Notes: generated by a model not told the origin, from the sequence alone. A stretch of DNA of 64,000 bases from an uncultured Prolixibacteraceae bacterium (GCA_937915865.1 CALGIG010000082.1:1-64000), one strand, 5' to 3'; numbered from the stretch's first letter, positions 27,200 through 35,938 are shown. Numbers and translations are program-made.

Positions 27200-29170
27200 T
27201 TAATCAAGTTTTTTCCGCTGGTAATAGCGTTTGCTAAGTTTGTAAGAAAATCCGATAGTTGTCAGTTCTTTGGTTTGCCATTTTGCTTTGTAAATCTCAT
27301 TGCCGTCGGCTCCAATTTTCCCGGTTGGGAATGTTACGTTGTCGTCATAAAGCATGTTAAGGTTTACAGTCATGCTAATTCGGTTGGTTAATTGGGCAAC
27401 CAGTGTATTTTCCCAGTTGATATCCAGCTTTTTAAAAGGAGACTGGTAATTTATGAACATCTTATACTTGGTTTCGTAACTAATCTGCTTGTTGAAGTTT
27501 ATTTTGTATTTCAAATCCGTATTAAAACCTGGTTCCCAGAAGCTTTGGGCATTGGCTGGAACGCCATATTTAGTCTGGTCGACTTTTGCTGTATCACGGA
27601 CAAAGACATATTTAGCTGTAATTGGCGATATGAAGAGCGAAAAATTGTCGTTGGGCTTATAATCGAGACCTAGTTTAAATATGGTTTTTGCCGGAGACAT
27701 GTATGCTGAAATTGGGGTAGTTTTATCGGGATAATTATATCCGTTAAAAAACTGTGTAACAAAATCAATTTCAGTGCTATAATACCACTTTTTGAAAGCG
27801 CTTAACCCAAAACGGGAAATCAGTTCAAGTTTGTCGTCATTTTTTTGGGTCTGTTTAACAGTTCCTCCCTGTCGTATCCATCCGTTGCGGAATTCACCTG
27901 TATTTTCCCATTTTGTTTTACCCGAAGTATAATTGGCGTAACCTTTCAATACTGTTAAAATTGAGAATGCAGAATTTCCTCCGGCTTTCCAGTTATTCAG
28001 ATATGTTTGTGTAAAACCAAAAGTGCCATTTCCGCCTAATTCCCAAGGCGCAACTACATCATATCTCTTTTTTATTTTCGATATTTTACTGTCTGAATTC
28101 AATGTTTGAAATGAAAAATCACGTCTTTGTTTTTGTGCAATTCTATTGAACATTACATCGTCTTCAATCGCAATTCCAATCGTTTTTTTGTCAATATTCA
28201 TCAATTGAATTCCTATCGAGTCATTTTGCATGTTTTTGATAAACATGCGACTAATGTTTCTTTTATTGTTTTGAAGCCAAATATTTGATGGTTTCCCCGA
28301 TAACGATTGAATTGCTATAGAAATAGAGTCATCTTTAGCCTGACGTTGTAATACTTTAACATACAAACTGATAGAATCATTGACTATTCTGACTATTGAG
28401 TCGTTGAAATGAACCAGGATTTGTTGATTTTGAATTTTTATTGAGTCTTTTAAATGGGTTTGAAGTGAATCGGAATAGATTTTAACTGCATAATGACGAT
28501 AAGCTGTAATAGCTGAATCAAGATTCATTTCGGCTATTTGCTGGTTAAAACGCTGGCGTGCAGCTTCAAGTAAAATACTCCGTTCTTTCTGCCGTTCTTT
28601 TATCCTTTCCGGGGTTGCAGGTGGATTATTTATATCTTTTAAACTATCGGGTAACGAAATAAATGTTCGGCGGATGATAGCCTCTTCATCGCCTTCGGTT
28701 ATCGGAGGAACTTTACCATCGGGCCCAGCTTTTAGGTTTTCATTCAACGGAATAGCATTCATATCTACGCCATCCCAAATGGCGCGATCAAGTTGTTTCA
28801 TTTTCTCTAAAATAGAGGTATAAGGTATATAACCTTTAAGGCTGAGCGAGTCGCTTACATATTGCGGCAAACGGGTTATATATCTAAAGTCTGCTTTTTG
28901 ATGAAACTTATCAAGTTTTGATAAAATGGTATCGATACGTTCATCTTCGGTATAATCAATTAAACCTTTCATCGAATTTAGTATTTCCGGATTTTCGGAA
29001 TGCCATTCTTTTGAAACCTGGAGATGCTTTTTAAGAAAATCGATGCCTAGTTTTACTGAATCAACATCATTTTGACCTTTATTTTTCTTACGGTCAACTG
29101 GTAAGGTTTCGGCAAATAGCGAAACGCTGGTCAGGATAAAAATTCCTGCAATTATTCTTTTGAATTGCAT
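27200..29170 (-). CDS. DUF3078 outer-membrane-associated protein
   Basis: 656-aa secreted protein. The start is placed at the ATG at 29170, which opens a clean signal peptide (MQFKRIIAGIFILTSVSLFAE); an upstream in-frame ATG adds 16 non-signal residues. The N-terminal half is charged and helical with repeated heptad-like segments. The C-terminal 280 residues form a DUF3078 beta domain (NGTFGFTQTYLNNWKAGGNSAFS, then many aromatic-ended strands), probably a beta-barrel. Function unknown. The long N-terminal helical part is unusual compared with ordinary DUF3078 proteins of about 300 aa. Confidence 0.75.
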   Translation of the reverse strand: MQFKRIIAGIFILTSVSLFAETLPVDRKKNKGQNDVDSVKLGIDFLKKHLQVSKEWHSENPEILNSMKGLIDYTEDERIDTILSKLDKFHQKADFRYITRLPQYVSDSLSLKGYIPYTSILEKMKQLDRAIWDGVDMNAIPLNENLKAGPDGKVPPITEGDEEAIIRRTFISLPDSLKDINNPPATPERIKERQKERSILLEAARQRFNQQIAEMNLDSAITAYRHYAVKIYSDSLQTHLKDSIKIQNQQILVHFNDSIVRIVNDSISLYVKVLQRQAKDDSISIAIQSLSGKPSNIWLQNNKRNISRMFIKNMQNDSIGIQLMNIDKKTIGIAIEDDVMFNRIAQKQRRDFSFQTLNSDSKISKIKKRYDVVAPWELGGNGTFGFTQTYLNNWKAGGNSAFSILTVLKGYANYTSGKTKWENTGEFRNGWIRQGGTVKQTQKNDDKLELISRFGLSAFKKWYYSTEIDFVTQFFNGYNYPDKTTPISAYMSPAKTIFKLGLDYKPNDNFSLFISPITAKYVFVRDTAKVDQTKYGVPANAQSFWEPGFNTDLKYKINFNKQISYETKYKMFINYQSPFKKLDINWENTLVAQLTNRISMTVNLNMLYDDNVTFPTGKIGADGNEIYKAKWQTKELTTIGFSYKLSKRYYQRKKLD

Positions 29171-29258
29171 AACTTGTTTTCGGGTTAATTGGCTTAGATT
29201 AAAACGTACATGCTTCAATCTTGTTGTATTTTACTTTTCAAAAATCAGGCCATCCTTT

Positions 29259-29723
29259 TTATTTCCACTCTTTAAAAGGATATTCCGAAAGGTACGAATT
29301 ATAGTAATGAACATCGGACGATACTTCATCCGAAATCCAATCAGGTTTTTCAAATGTCTCATCTTCAGAGTTTAATTCGATTTCAGCTAAAATTAAACCT
29401 TCATTTTCCCCTTTGAAAACATCGACTTCCCATAACGAATTTTTGTGAAAAATTTTATGGCGTATTTTTTCTACCGGGTTCGATAAGGCCATTTTCATCA
29501 ATTGTTTGGCATCTTCAACAGGTATTTCATATTCAAATTCTGGTCGCGAAATAGAATTGGAGAACCCTTTTATCGTCAGAAAAGCATTATCTCCTTTTAT
29601 TCTGACCCTAATTGTTGGATTGGGTGCCAAACCCAGATAAGCCTGGACCATCAAAGTTCCTTCATTTTCAGGTTGCCATTTTTCGGCATCAACTAAAAAT
29701 TTACGTTCAATTTCAAGTCCCAT
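29259..29723 (-). CDS. CYTH domain protein (triphosphate tunnel enzyme)
   Basis: 154-aa protein of the CYTH superfamily. The ATG at 29723 is chosen because it puts the hallmark EIERKFLV (ExExK) at residues 4-11 and because a -7 promoter box lies just upstream. The remaining tunnel strands are visible (PTIRVRIKGDNAFLTIKG and EVDVFKGENEGLILAEIELNSEDE). Bacterial members of this class usually hydrolyse inorganic tripolyphosphate, so that role is likely, not proven. It diverges from the HD-domain gene across 40 bases. Confidence 0.9.
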   Translation of the reverse strand: MGLEIERKFLVDAEKWQPENEGTLMVQAYLGLAPNPTIRVRIKGDNAFLTIKGFSNSISRPEFEYEIPVEDAKQLMKMALSNPVEKIRHKIFHKNSLWEVDVFKGENEGLILAEIELNSEDETFEKPDWISDEVSSDVHYYNSYLSEYPFKEWK

Positions 29724-29744
29724 CTCAGATTTTACTATTTTCAA

Positions 29745-29752
29745 CAAAAATA
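29745..29752 (-). promoter_or_regulatory. -7 box of CYTH gene promoter
   Basis: On the minus strand this reads TATTTTTG, matching TAnnTTTG, 21 bases before the CYTH ATG. It supports the short start. Confidence 0.5.
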
Positions 29753-29763
29753 AAACTACTGTT

Positions 29764-30318
29764 ATGATTTCACGTGAAATTGCTGTTAAACTTTTGAATG
29801 ATAACATTCAGAACACAAATATGATCAAACATTGCCTTGCCAGTGAAGCCGTTATGAAGGCATTAGCTTTAAAAACGGGTTATAATTCGGAAGAATGGGG
29901 ACTGGCAGGTTTGCTTCATGATGTTGATGTGGAAATTACCAATGCTGATCCGTATAAGCATGGACCATATTCTGCCAGTATGCTTGACGGACTGCTGACT
30001 CCTGAAGCTGTCGACGCTATTGTGATGCACAATGAAGTGGCTACCGGAAAAGAACGGACGACTGTTTTTCAACATGCTCTGGCTGCCGGTGAAACTATTA
30101 CCGGGTTGATTATGGCTACTGCTCTGGTTTATCCCGATAAGAAGCTGGCATCGGTAAAAGTAAAATCGATTACCAAACGCATGAAGGAAAAAGCTTTTGC
30201 AGCGTCGGTGAAACGCGAAAATATTCTGGAATGTGAGCAAATAGGCATTCCAATTCATGATTTTGCAGAGCTGGCTTTAACTGCCATGCAGGAAATAAGC
30301 GACGAATTAGGCTTGTAA
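29764..30318 (+). CDS. HD domain phosphohydrolase-like protein
   Basis: 184-aa cytoplasmic protein of the HD superfamily. The metal-binding histidine and HD pair are visible: NMIKHCLASEAVMKALA (about 19-35) and the doublet in GLLHDVD (about 50-56). Further conserved histidines are in PYKHGPYSA and AIVMHNE. The substrate is unknown; close relatives are metal-dependent phosphohydrolases. It is transcribed divergently from the CYTH gene, a pairing that could join two phosphate-ester enzymes, though this is weak evidence. Confidence 0.85.
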   Translation: MISREIAVKLLNDNIQNTNMIKHCLASEAVMKALALKTGYNSEEWGLAGLLHDVDVEITNADPYKHGPYSASMLDGLLTPEAVDAIVMHNEVATGKERTTVFQHALAAGETITGLIMATALVYPDKKLASVKVKSITKRMKEKAFAASVKRENILECEQIGIPIHDFAELALTAMQEISDELGL

Positions 30319-30409
30319 TTTCGAGAGCCAATTGTTTGATGATTCTTTTGATTTTTGTTGTTTGTGCTGTTAATTTATTAGTTTATTCTGGTTGATTGAA
30401 TTGGATTGT

Positions 30410-30417
30410 TATTTTTG
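30410..30417 (+). promoter_or_regulatory. -7 box of chorismate-mutase-like/aldolase operon
   Basis: TATTTTTG matches TAnnTTTG and lies 18 bases before the ATG at 30435. This is a very short leader and argues against an upstream TTG start at 30396. Confidence 0.5.
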
Positions 30418-30434
30418 TGGCAAATTTACTTAAA

Positions 30435-30761
30435 ATGAAGAATCCGAAGGTTTGCCAGGATATAGAAGAGATAAGGACAGAAATTGACAATATTGATTAC
30501 CAGATTTTGCAGCTTTTTAGCCAACGTTATTCGTTTGTAAAGGAGATAGTTAAATTCAAAACTGACGAAGATTCGGTTATTGCTGAATCGCGTCAAATTG
30601 AGGTAATTAACAAACGAAGGGAATGGGCTGAAGAATTAGGTCTGAATCCTGACTTATTTGAAGAAATATTTTGGATATTACTGAAGTTCAATGTAAAAAA
30701 GGAACTTGAAATTTTAAATAGTAAAGCGCTTAATAACCCTAAATTCTTGAAGGATGTTTAA
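30435..30761 (+). CDS. Chorismate mutase type II (AroQ)-like protein
   Basis: 108-aa all-helical protein with the AroQ fold. The signature arginine helix IRTEIDNIDYQILQLFSQRYSFVKEIVKFK (about 12-41) is followed by ESRQIEVINKRREWAEELGL and LFEEIFWILLKFNVKKE. AroQ proteins convert chorismate to prephenate, and the related PchB type splits isochorismate. Both groups use such R/K residues. The ATG at 30435 fits the promoter. It overlaps the next gene by 8 bases, so the two are coupled and may act in one pathway. It is not part of a normal aromatic amino-acid operon. Confidence 0.8.
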   Translation: MKNPKVCQDIEEIRTEIDNIDYQILQLFSQRYSFVKEIVKFKTDEDSVIAESRQIEVINKRREWAEELGLNPDLFEEIFWILLKFNVKKELEILNSKALNNPKFLKDV

Positions 30762-31704
30762 ACAGGAAATTAAAGTAATGGACTGTACCGTTCGCGATGG
30801 CGGATTAATGAACAAATGGCAGTTCTCTGATGATTTTGTTCGTAGCGTTTACCAGGCTTGTGTTGAAGCAGGTATCGATTACATGGAGATTGGTTATTTA
30901 AGCAGTGAAAAAGCTTTCAGCCGTAAAGAAATGGGCCCATGGAAATTTTGTCACCAAAAAGATTTGGAACGCATTGTTGGAAAAAACGAAACAAACCTGA
31001 AACTTTCAGCAATGGCCGATATAGGCCGCATTGATTTGGATGATATTCCTCCTTCGTCCGAAAGTTTGCTTGATATGATCAGGGTTGCGTGCTATGTTCA
31101 TCAGATTGATAAAGCTATTGCCCTGGCCCACCATTGTATGGACAAAGGTTACGAAGTTTGTATTAACCTTATGGCTGTCTCAACAGTTAACGAACACGAA
31201 TTGGATGAAGCGCTGAAAGACATTGCCCAATCGCGGGTTAAAGTTTTTTATGCTGTCGATAGCTTTGGAAGCATGTACGTAGAGTCGGTTCAGCATTTGG
31301 TGCGCAAGTACATGAATGCTTTGCCCGGCAAGGAAATAGGAATTCATGCCCATAATAATATGCAAATGGCCATGTCGAATACATACACAGCTATAATGGA
31401 AGGTTGTACTATGCTCGATGCAACATTAATGGGACTTGGACGGGGTGCCGGCAACTGTCCGATCGAAATTTTGATTGCTTTCCTGAAAAATCCTAAATAT
31501 CGTTTGCTCCCACTATTACAGGCGATTCAAGACCATGTACATCCGCTCCAGGAAAAAATACCTTGGGGATACCATATCCCATATCTTATTTCCGGGGCAT
31601 TGAATGCACACCCCCGGCGTAGTTTGGAGTGGATGGACTCTGACCGGAAAAATAATTTTGTGGCGTTTATGCGCGAAATGCACGATAACGAGCTTTTAGA
31701 GTAA
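30754..31704 (+). CDS. DRE-TIM metallolyase (HMGL/aldolase-like)
   Basis: 316-aa TIM-barrel enzyme of the HMG-CoA-lyase/isopropylmalate-synthase/oxo-acid aldolase superfamily. The DRE-type opening is VMDCTVRDGG (D10, R14, D15), and the metal-binding HxH is GIHAHNN (H198, H200). A conserved GLGRGAGNCPIEIL block follows. It resembles 4-hydroxy-2-oxovalerate-aldolase-like proteins, but the C-terminal domains of HMG-CoA lyase or IPMS are absent, so the substrate is unknown. Translation overlaps the AroQ-like gene, suggesting an aromatic or 2-oxo-acid related route. Confidence 0.8.
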   Translation: MFKQEIKVMDCTVRDGGLMNKWQFSDDFVRSVYQACVEAGIDYMEIGYLSSEKAFSRKEMGPWKFCHQKDLERIVGKNETNLKLSAMADIGRIDLDDIPPSSESLLDMIRVACYVHQIDKAIALAHHCMDKGYEVCINLMAVSTVNEHELDEALKDIAQSRVKVFYAVDSFGSMYVESVQHLVRKYMNALPGKEIGIHAHNNMQMAMSNTYTAIMEGCTMLDATLMGLGRGAGNCPIEILIAFLKNPKYRLLPLLQAIQDHVHPLQEKIPWGYHIPYLISGALNAHPRRSLEWMDSDRKNNFVAFMREMHDNELLE

Positions 31705-31711
31705 AAACTGT

Positions 31712-31791
31712 ACGAGTTTCGAGCTGCGCGTTACGAGTTAACAAACCCGGGACCCGCAGCTCGAAGAAATTCGTTTACAGCGAATTTCTTC
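31712..31791. repeat. Inverted-repeat cluster after aldolase gene
   Basis: CGAGCTGCG (31720-31728) pairs with 31755-31763, and an 11-bp stem pairs 31763-31773 with 31781-31791. The second stem reaches into the last codons of the converging GntR gene. There is no T-run, so termination is uncertain. Part of the sequence recurs at 32886-32895. Confidence 0.55.
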
Positions 31792-32788
31792 TGATAAACC
31801 GGAATGGGCTTTTTATACGTTCAAATTTTTGAGAGAGGATCATCTCCGCGGCAAGCTGTCCTATTTCCTCATGGTTTGTCGAAATGGTTGTAATTCCATC
31901 ACATAAAAGTTCTTTTACCTGGTTTTCGTTATAGGCAACAACTCCGCAATCCTTTCCTAATATCCAGTTATTTTGCTTGATTATTTTGATAAAGGCATAT
32001 AAATCGTCGTCAGAAACAATAATGTAAGCGTCGCCTTTCCGTACTTCAACATCTTCAATGCGGTCGATTACAGAATGGTTAAAATTGTGTAACTGGCAGA
32101 AAATTCGAAAGCCACGAACGATATAGGGTGGATAATATTCGGCTTGCGGAAAAATGAGATTTAGTTGGTTGTATTTTTTGAGTAGGTCGAGCCCGCAAGT
32201 TAATGCTGTCAGTATGTCCTTGTCAAATTCCTGATAAACAACTGGGTAATCTTTAAGTTCGTCCAAAAAACGATCAACGATCAGCACCTTTTCCCGTGGT
32301 ATTTTTTTTATTACACTGCTAATGTTGGCATTTTCGTTGTTTACATGGGGAAGAATTACAAAATAGTCGTAACTATTCAGATTTTTATCGATAATAGCTT
32401 CAAATTCATCCAGATCGTAGTTGTAAATAAAAACATCGACACTGGCTTTTGGCCCCATCGTTTTCACGAATGAATAGTAAATGCTACGCTTGTAATTGCT
32501 TAGTTTGTTGAATATCAGGCAAATTTTAAGTTTTTTATTAACATCGGTCCTGCTAATGTAATACCCTTTTCCTTTAACAGAAGAAACAATTCCGTGCCTT
32601 TTCAGGTAAACGTAAGCCTTTTCAACTGTATCTCGCGAAAGGAGTAATTCTTCGCTGGTTTCGTTTATGGAAGGAATGCGTTGTCCCTGTTTTAAAATTC
32701 CAGCTTCAATATCCGATAAAAACAGATCGACAACCTGCTTATATTTAGGAATTTCTGATTCGGAATTTATTTTCAGATAATTCAGCAT
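31775..32788 (-). CDS. GntR-family regulator with LacI-type effector domain
   Basis: 337-aa transcription factor. The N-terminal winged helix is GntR type (IPKYKQVVDLFLSDIEAGILKQGQRIPSINETSEELLLSRDTVEKAYVYLKRHGIV, about 14-67). The rest resembles a periplasmic-binding-protein/LacI sensor domain, not the usual FadR or UTRA domain. This domain mix is known in Bacteroidota for sugar-responsive regulators. It has its own -7 box. No adjacent sugar operon is obvious, so the regulon is unknown. Confidence 0.88.
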   Translation of the reverse strand: MLNYLKINSESEIPKYKQVVDLFLSDIEAGILKQGQRIPSINETSEELLLSRDTVEKAYVYLKRHGIVSSVKGKGYYISRTDVNKKLKICLIFNKLSNYKRSIYYSFVKTMGPKASVDVFIYNYDLDEFEAIIDKNLNSYDYFVILPHVNNENANISSVIKKIPREKVLIVDRFLDELKDYPVVYQEFDKDILTALTCGLDLLKKYNQLNLIFPQAEYYPPYIVRGFRIFCQLHNFNHSVIDRIEDVEVRKGDAYIIVSDDDLYAFIKIIKQNNWILGKDCGVVAYNENQVKELLCDGITTISTNHEEIGQLAAEMILSQKFERIKSPFRFIRRNSL

Positions 32789-32809
32789 TTTTTCATGGGA
32801 TTAAAAGCC

Positions 32810-32817
32810 CAAAATTA
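32810..32817 (-). promoter_or_regulatory. -7 box of GntR gene promoter
   Basis: On the minus strand it reads TAATTTTG, matching TAnnTTTG, 21 bases before the start at 32788. Confidence 0.45.
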
Positions 32818-32818
32818 C

Positions 32819-32851
32819 AAAAAAAGGCAAACCAGAGGTTCGCCTTTTTTT
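32819..32851 (-). terminator. Terminator of sucCD
   Basis: A seven-A/seven-T flanked stem (GGC-ACC against GGT-GCC with one mismatch, 3-base loop). On the minus strand it ends in a T-run. It lies about 95 bases past the sucD stop and just before the GntR promoter. Confidence 0.8.
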
Positions 32852-32944
32852 GCGTAGTTTTATATCCTGTTATGAGTTTTGGGATACGAGTTTCGGGTTA
32901 ACTCGAAACATTTTTTATTGAAAACGGCAACTGAAACCCGTTTG

Positions 32945-33823
32945 CTATTTCACTTCTTCCAGTTTCTTCCGAAGTAGTTCTGGAATTTCTGCAGGTTCTT
33001 TGGCAACAGGAACTCCGGCCGCATTGAATGCCACAATTTTTTCAGTAGCTGTCCCTGAACCGCTTGAAATAATGGCACCAGCATGTCCCATCCGTTTCCC
33101 TGGAGGGGCTGTTTGCCCAGCAATGAAGGCAACTACCGGCTTTGTCATTTTTTCAGCAATAAATCGTGCCGCCTGTTCTTCGGCATCACCACCAATTTCG
33201 CCAATCAAAACTACAGCTTTTGTATCAGGGTCGTTCTCAAAACGTTCGAGTAAATCAATAAAATACAATCCAGCGACAGGGTCGCCACCAATACCTACAC
33301 AGGTCGTTTGTCCAAAGTCGTTTAATGTAAGCTGATTAACAACTTCATAAGTCAATGTGCCACTTCTTGAAATAAACCCAATTGGACCTTCCTTGAAAAT
33401 CATAGCCGGAAGAATTCCTACCAGCGATTGTCCAGGAGTAATCAACCCGGGGCAGTTGGGGCCAATCAACATGGTCCCATTTTGTTTTAGGATTGGCGTA
33501 ACTTTTATCATATCGAGAACCGGTACTCCTTCACTAATAGCTATTACGAGTTTTATTCCTGCATACGATGCTTCAAGAATAGCATCGGCAGCGAAAGCTG
33601 CTGGCACAAAAATAATTGAAGTATTTGCTTCGGTTGCTTTTACTGCATTTTCAACTGAATTGAAAACCGGGACTCCTTCAACTGTTTCTCCTTCTTTGCC
33701 GGGAGAGACACCAGCAACAACGTTGGTGCCATAAGCTTTCATGCGACCAGTGTGGAATTTCCCGTCGCGACCAGTTATTCCCTGAACAACCAGTTTGGTA
33801 TCTTTATTGACTAATATGCTCAT
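32945..33823 (-). CDS. sucD: Succinate--CoA ligase, alpha subunit
   Basis: Alpha subunit of the TCA-cycle succinyl-CoA synthetase, catalysing substrate-level phosphorylation. The CoA-binding N-terminal domain contains VVQGITGRDGKFHT. The phosphorylated active-site histidine is H247 in RMGHAGAII. Length 292 aa, normal. It follows sucC on the same strand with an 84-base gap, forming sucCD. A terminator lies downstream. Confidence 0.97.
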   Translation of the reverse strand: MSILVNKDTKLVVQGITGRDGKFHTGRMKAYGTNVVAGVSPGKEGETVEGVPVFNSVENAVKATEANTSIIFVPAAFAADAILEASYAGIKLVIAISEGVPVLDMIKVTPILKQNGTMLIGPNCPGLITPGQSLVGILPAMIFKEGPIGFISRSGTLTYEVVNQLTLNDFGQTTCVGIGGDPVAGLYFIDLLERFENDPDTKAVVLIGEIGGDAEEQAARFIAEKMTKPVVAFIAGQTAPPGKRMGHAGAIISSGSGTATEKIVAFNAAGVPVAKEPAEIPELLRKKLEEVK

Positions 33824-33907
33824 TTGAGTTAGGAATTATGAATTTATAAGTTATGATTGGTTATGGTGATTGGTTGACTCGAAGTGCCCCGCTCACTAAA
33901 TTAGTGT

Positions 33908-35041
33908 CTATTTTTTACTGAGTTCAATGGCTTTTTTAGCAGCTTCGCTCATTGAGCCTACCGTTGGCAGTCCTGTTTGTTTTAAAAGAGCCAAACCTTC
34001 TTCGGCATTGGTTCCCGAAAGACGTACAACGATTGGCACGTCGGTCATTATTATTTCCAAGGCTTTAATTAGGCCGCGGGCTACATCATCACAACGAGTA
34101 ATTCCACCAAAAATATTGATCATTACTGCTTTTACATTTTTGTCAGACAACAAAATGTTCATTGCGTCGATCACTTTCTGAGGATTGGAGCTGCCGCCAA
34201 TATCCAGAAAGTTAGCGGGTGAACCACCATACAATTTAATCATATCCATAGTTGCCATTGCCAGTCCGGCGCCGTTTACCATACATCCAATATTTCCGTC
34301 GAGTTTGATGTACGACAGACCTTTTTCATGAGCAGCAATTTCTTTTTGCTCATCTTCATCGGGTTCGCGCATGGCCAGAATTTTGGGTTGGCGGTAAAGA
34401 GCGTTGTCGTCGAAATTCATTTTGCCGTCAATGGCTAAAACATCGCCATCCGGAGTTAAAATCAGTGGATTGATTTCGGCGAGGGTCGAGTCAGTTTCGA
34501 TATATAACTTGTATAGTTTTGTGAGGATTGATGCTGCTTTTTGAGCCTGTTTAATGTCGCCAAACAAGCTTAAAGCAATGTCTCTGGCCTGAAAATCAAG
34601 TAATCCGGTCTGAGCATTTACCGGAAATTTGATGATTTTATCAGGAGCGTTTTTAGCAACTTCTTCAATTTCAACGCCACCTTCGGCACTGGCCATCAAC
34701 GTAACAGATTTCGAATTACGATCGTTAACAAAACCAACATAAAATTCTTTTTCAATGTTGGCTGCTTTGGTAACAAGTACTTTCTCTACGGTTAAGCCTT
34801 TGATATTCATTCCTAAAATTTGCTTGGCAGCGCTTATGGCTTCATCCACATTACGGGCAAGTTTTACACCTCCTGCTTTACCCCGACCTCCCGCCAATAC
34901 CTGAGCTTTTATTACTGTTAGGCAATTTAATTCGCGGGCCGCGTTTTCTACTTCGTTGACGGTGTAACACAATACATCATCGGGAACAGGAATGCCATAA
35001 TTCCTGAAAATTTGTCTGGCTTGATATTCGTGAATCTTCAT
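33908..35041 (-). CDS. sucC: Succinate--CoA ligase, beta subunit
   Basis: Beta subunit with the ATP-grasp nucleotide-binding domain. The N-terminal MKIHEYQARQIFRNYGIPVP and the block KAQVLAGGRGKAGGVKLA (about 45-62) are diagnostic. NPLILTPDGDVLAIDGKMNFDDNA and the C-terminal INIFGGITRCDDVARGL segment complete the family pattern. Length 377 aa, a little shorter than the E. coli protein. It is first in a sucCD operon, divergent from the SIS-domain gene. Confidence 0.97.
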   Translation of the reverse strand: MKIHEYQARQIFRNYGIPVPDDVLCYTVNEVENAARELNCLTVIKAQVLAGGRGKAGGVKLARNVDEAISAAKQILGMNIKGLTVEKVLVTKAANIEKEFYVGFVNDRNSKSVTLMASAEGGVEIEEVAKNAPDKIIKFPVNAQTGLLDFQARDIALSLFGDIKQAQKAASILTKLYKLYIETDSTLAEINPLILTPDGDVLAIDGKMNFDDNALYRQPKILAMREPDEDEQKEIAAHEKGLSYIKLDGNIGCMVNGAGLAMATMDMIKLYGGSPANFLDIGGSSNPQKVIDAMNILLSDKNVKAVMINIFGGITRCDDVARGLIKALEIIMTDVPIVVRLSGTNAEEGLALLKQTGLPTVGSMSEAAKKAIELSKK

Positions 35042-35227
35042 TTCGAGAAAAGTTATTGGTTAGTATGATTCCAATTTTGATATAGTAAAACAGTTTTAGA
35101 GCCGTTTAGTTTTGTAAAAATTGATTTAAGTAAATGAAAAGATCAATAATCTGGTCGATAATTGATAAACATCAATTTTAGTTTTTGAAAAATGGATGTT
35201 AGTATAAATGTTTAGCAATATTTAGCC

Positions 35228-35235
35228 TATTTTTG
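35228..35235 (+). promoter_or_regulatory. -7 box of SIS-isomerase gene
   Basis: TATTTTTG matches TAnnTTTG, 23 bases before the ATG. The divergent gap 35042-35257 (216 bases) must also hold the sucC promoter, for which no clear box was found. Confidence 0.5.
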
Positions 35236-35257
35236 CTCGTCAAAAAAAAATACAAGT

Positions 35258-35869
35258 ATGATTGAAGATATCAAACAGGTTTTACGCCAGGAAGCAGAAG
35301 CGATACAAAATATACCTGTTACCGATTCGTTTGAAAAAGCTATACAGATTATTGAAGAACGGGTTCATAAACTCAAAGGGAAACTGGTTGCTTCGGGGAT
35401 GGGAAAAGCCGGCCAAATAGCGTTGAATATTGCTACTACTTTTAGTTCAACCGGTACTCCTGCTGTATTTTTGCACCCAAGCGATGCCCAACATGGCGAT
35501 TTGGGAGTTGTTCAACCCAACGATGTATTGCTACTGATTTCAAATTCGGGGAAAACGCGCGAAATATTAGAATTGGTCCATTTGGCTGAAAACCTTTATG
35601 AAGGGTTGCCTTTAATTGTAATTACAAGCGACAAAGAGTCTGAATTGGCTCAAATGTCAGATGTTTGTCTGGAAACAGGTAATCCAAAGGAAGTTTGTAC
35701 CTTAGGACTTACTCCAAGTACATCAACCACTGTAATGACCGTAATTGGCGATGTTTTGGTGGTGATGATGATGAAACGAATTGGTTTTACCAACGAAGAA
35801 TATGCAAAGCGACATCACGGCGGTTACCTTGGACATAAATCGCGTGAACAGGCTGGACAAAATAAGTAG
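35258..35869 (+). CDS. SIS-domain sugar-phosphate isomerase (KdsD/KpsF-like, no CBS)
   Basis: 203-aa SIS-domain protein resembling D-arabinose-5-phosphate isomerase. Family blocks are LVASGMGKAGQIALNIATTFSSTGTPAVFLHPSDAQHGDLG (about 43-83), the phosphate-binding SNSGKT, and LGLTPSTSTTVMTVIGDVLVV. It lacks the paired CBS domains that follow the SIS domain in KdsD (usually about 320 aa). CBS-less forms are reported to be active isomerases, so a role in Kdo synthesis is likely but not certain. The isochorismatase-like gene follows on the same strand after 69 bases, with a repeat between them. Confidence 0.85.
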   Translation: MIEDIKQVLRQEAEAIQNIPVTDSFEKAIQIIEERVHKLKGKLVASGMGKAGQIALNIATTFSSTGTPAVFLHPSDAQHGDLGVVQPNDVLLLISNSGKTREILELVHLAENLYEGLPLIVITSDKESELAQMSDVCLETGNPKEVCTLGLTPSTSTTVMTVIGDVLVVMMMKRIGFTNEEYAKRHHGGYLGHKSREQAGQNK

Positions 35870-35938
35870 GCAGTCACAAGTGGTCAGTTTTCAGAGACTG
35901 ACCTGGAACTTGAAATTTGGAACTTTAAACTTTATAGA

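Noticed and set aside
29764..30318. CYTH and HD genes as a two-enzyme signalling module
   Set aside because: They are divergent, not cotranscribed, and both families are widespread; the link is too weak to claim.
33824..33907. Small palindrome CACTA-AAT-TAGTG between sucC and sucD
   Set aside because: Five-base arms are expected by chance in AT-rich spacer; no clear role within the operon.
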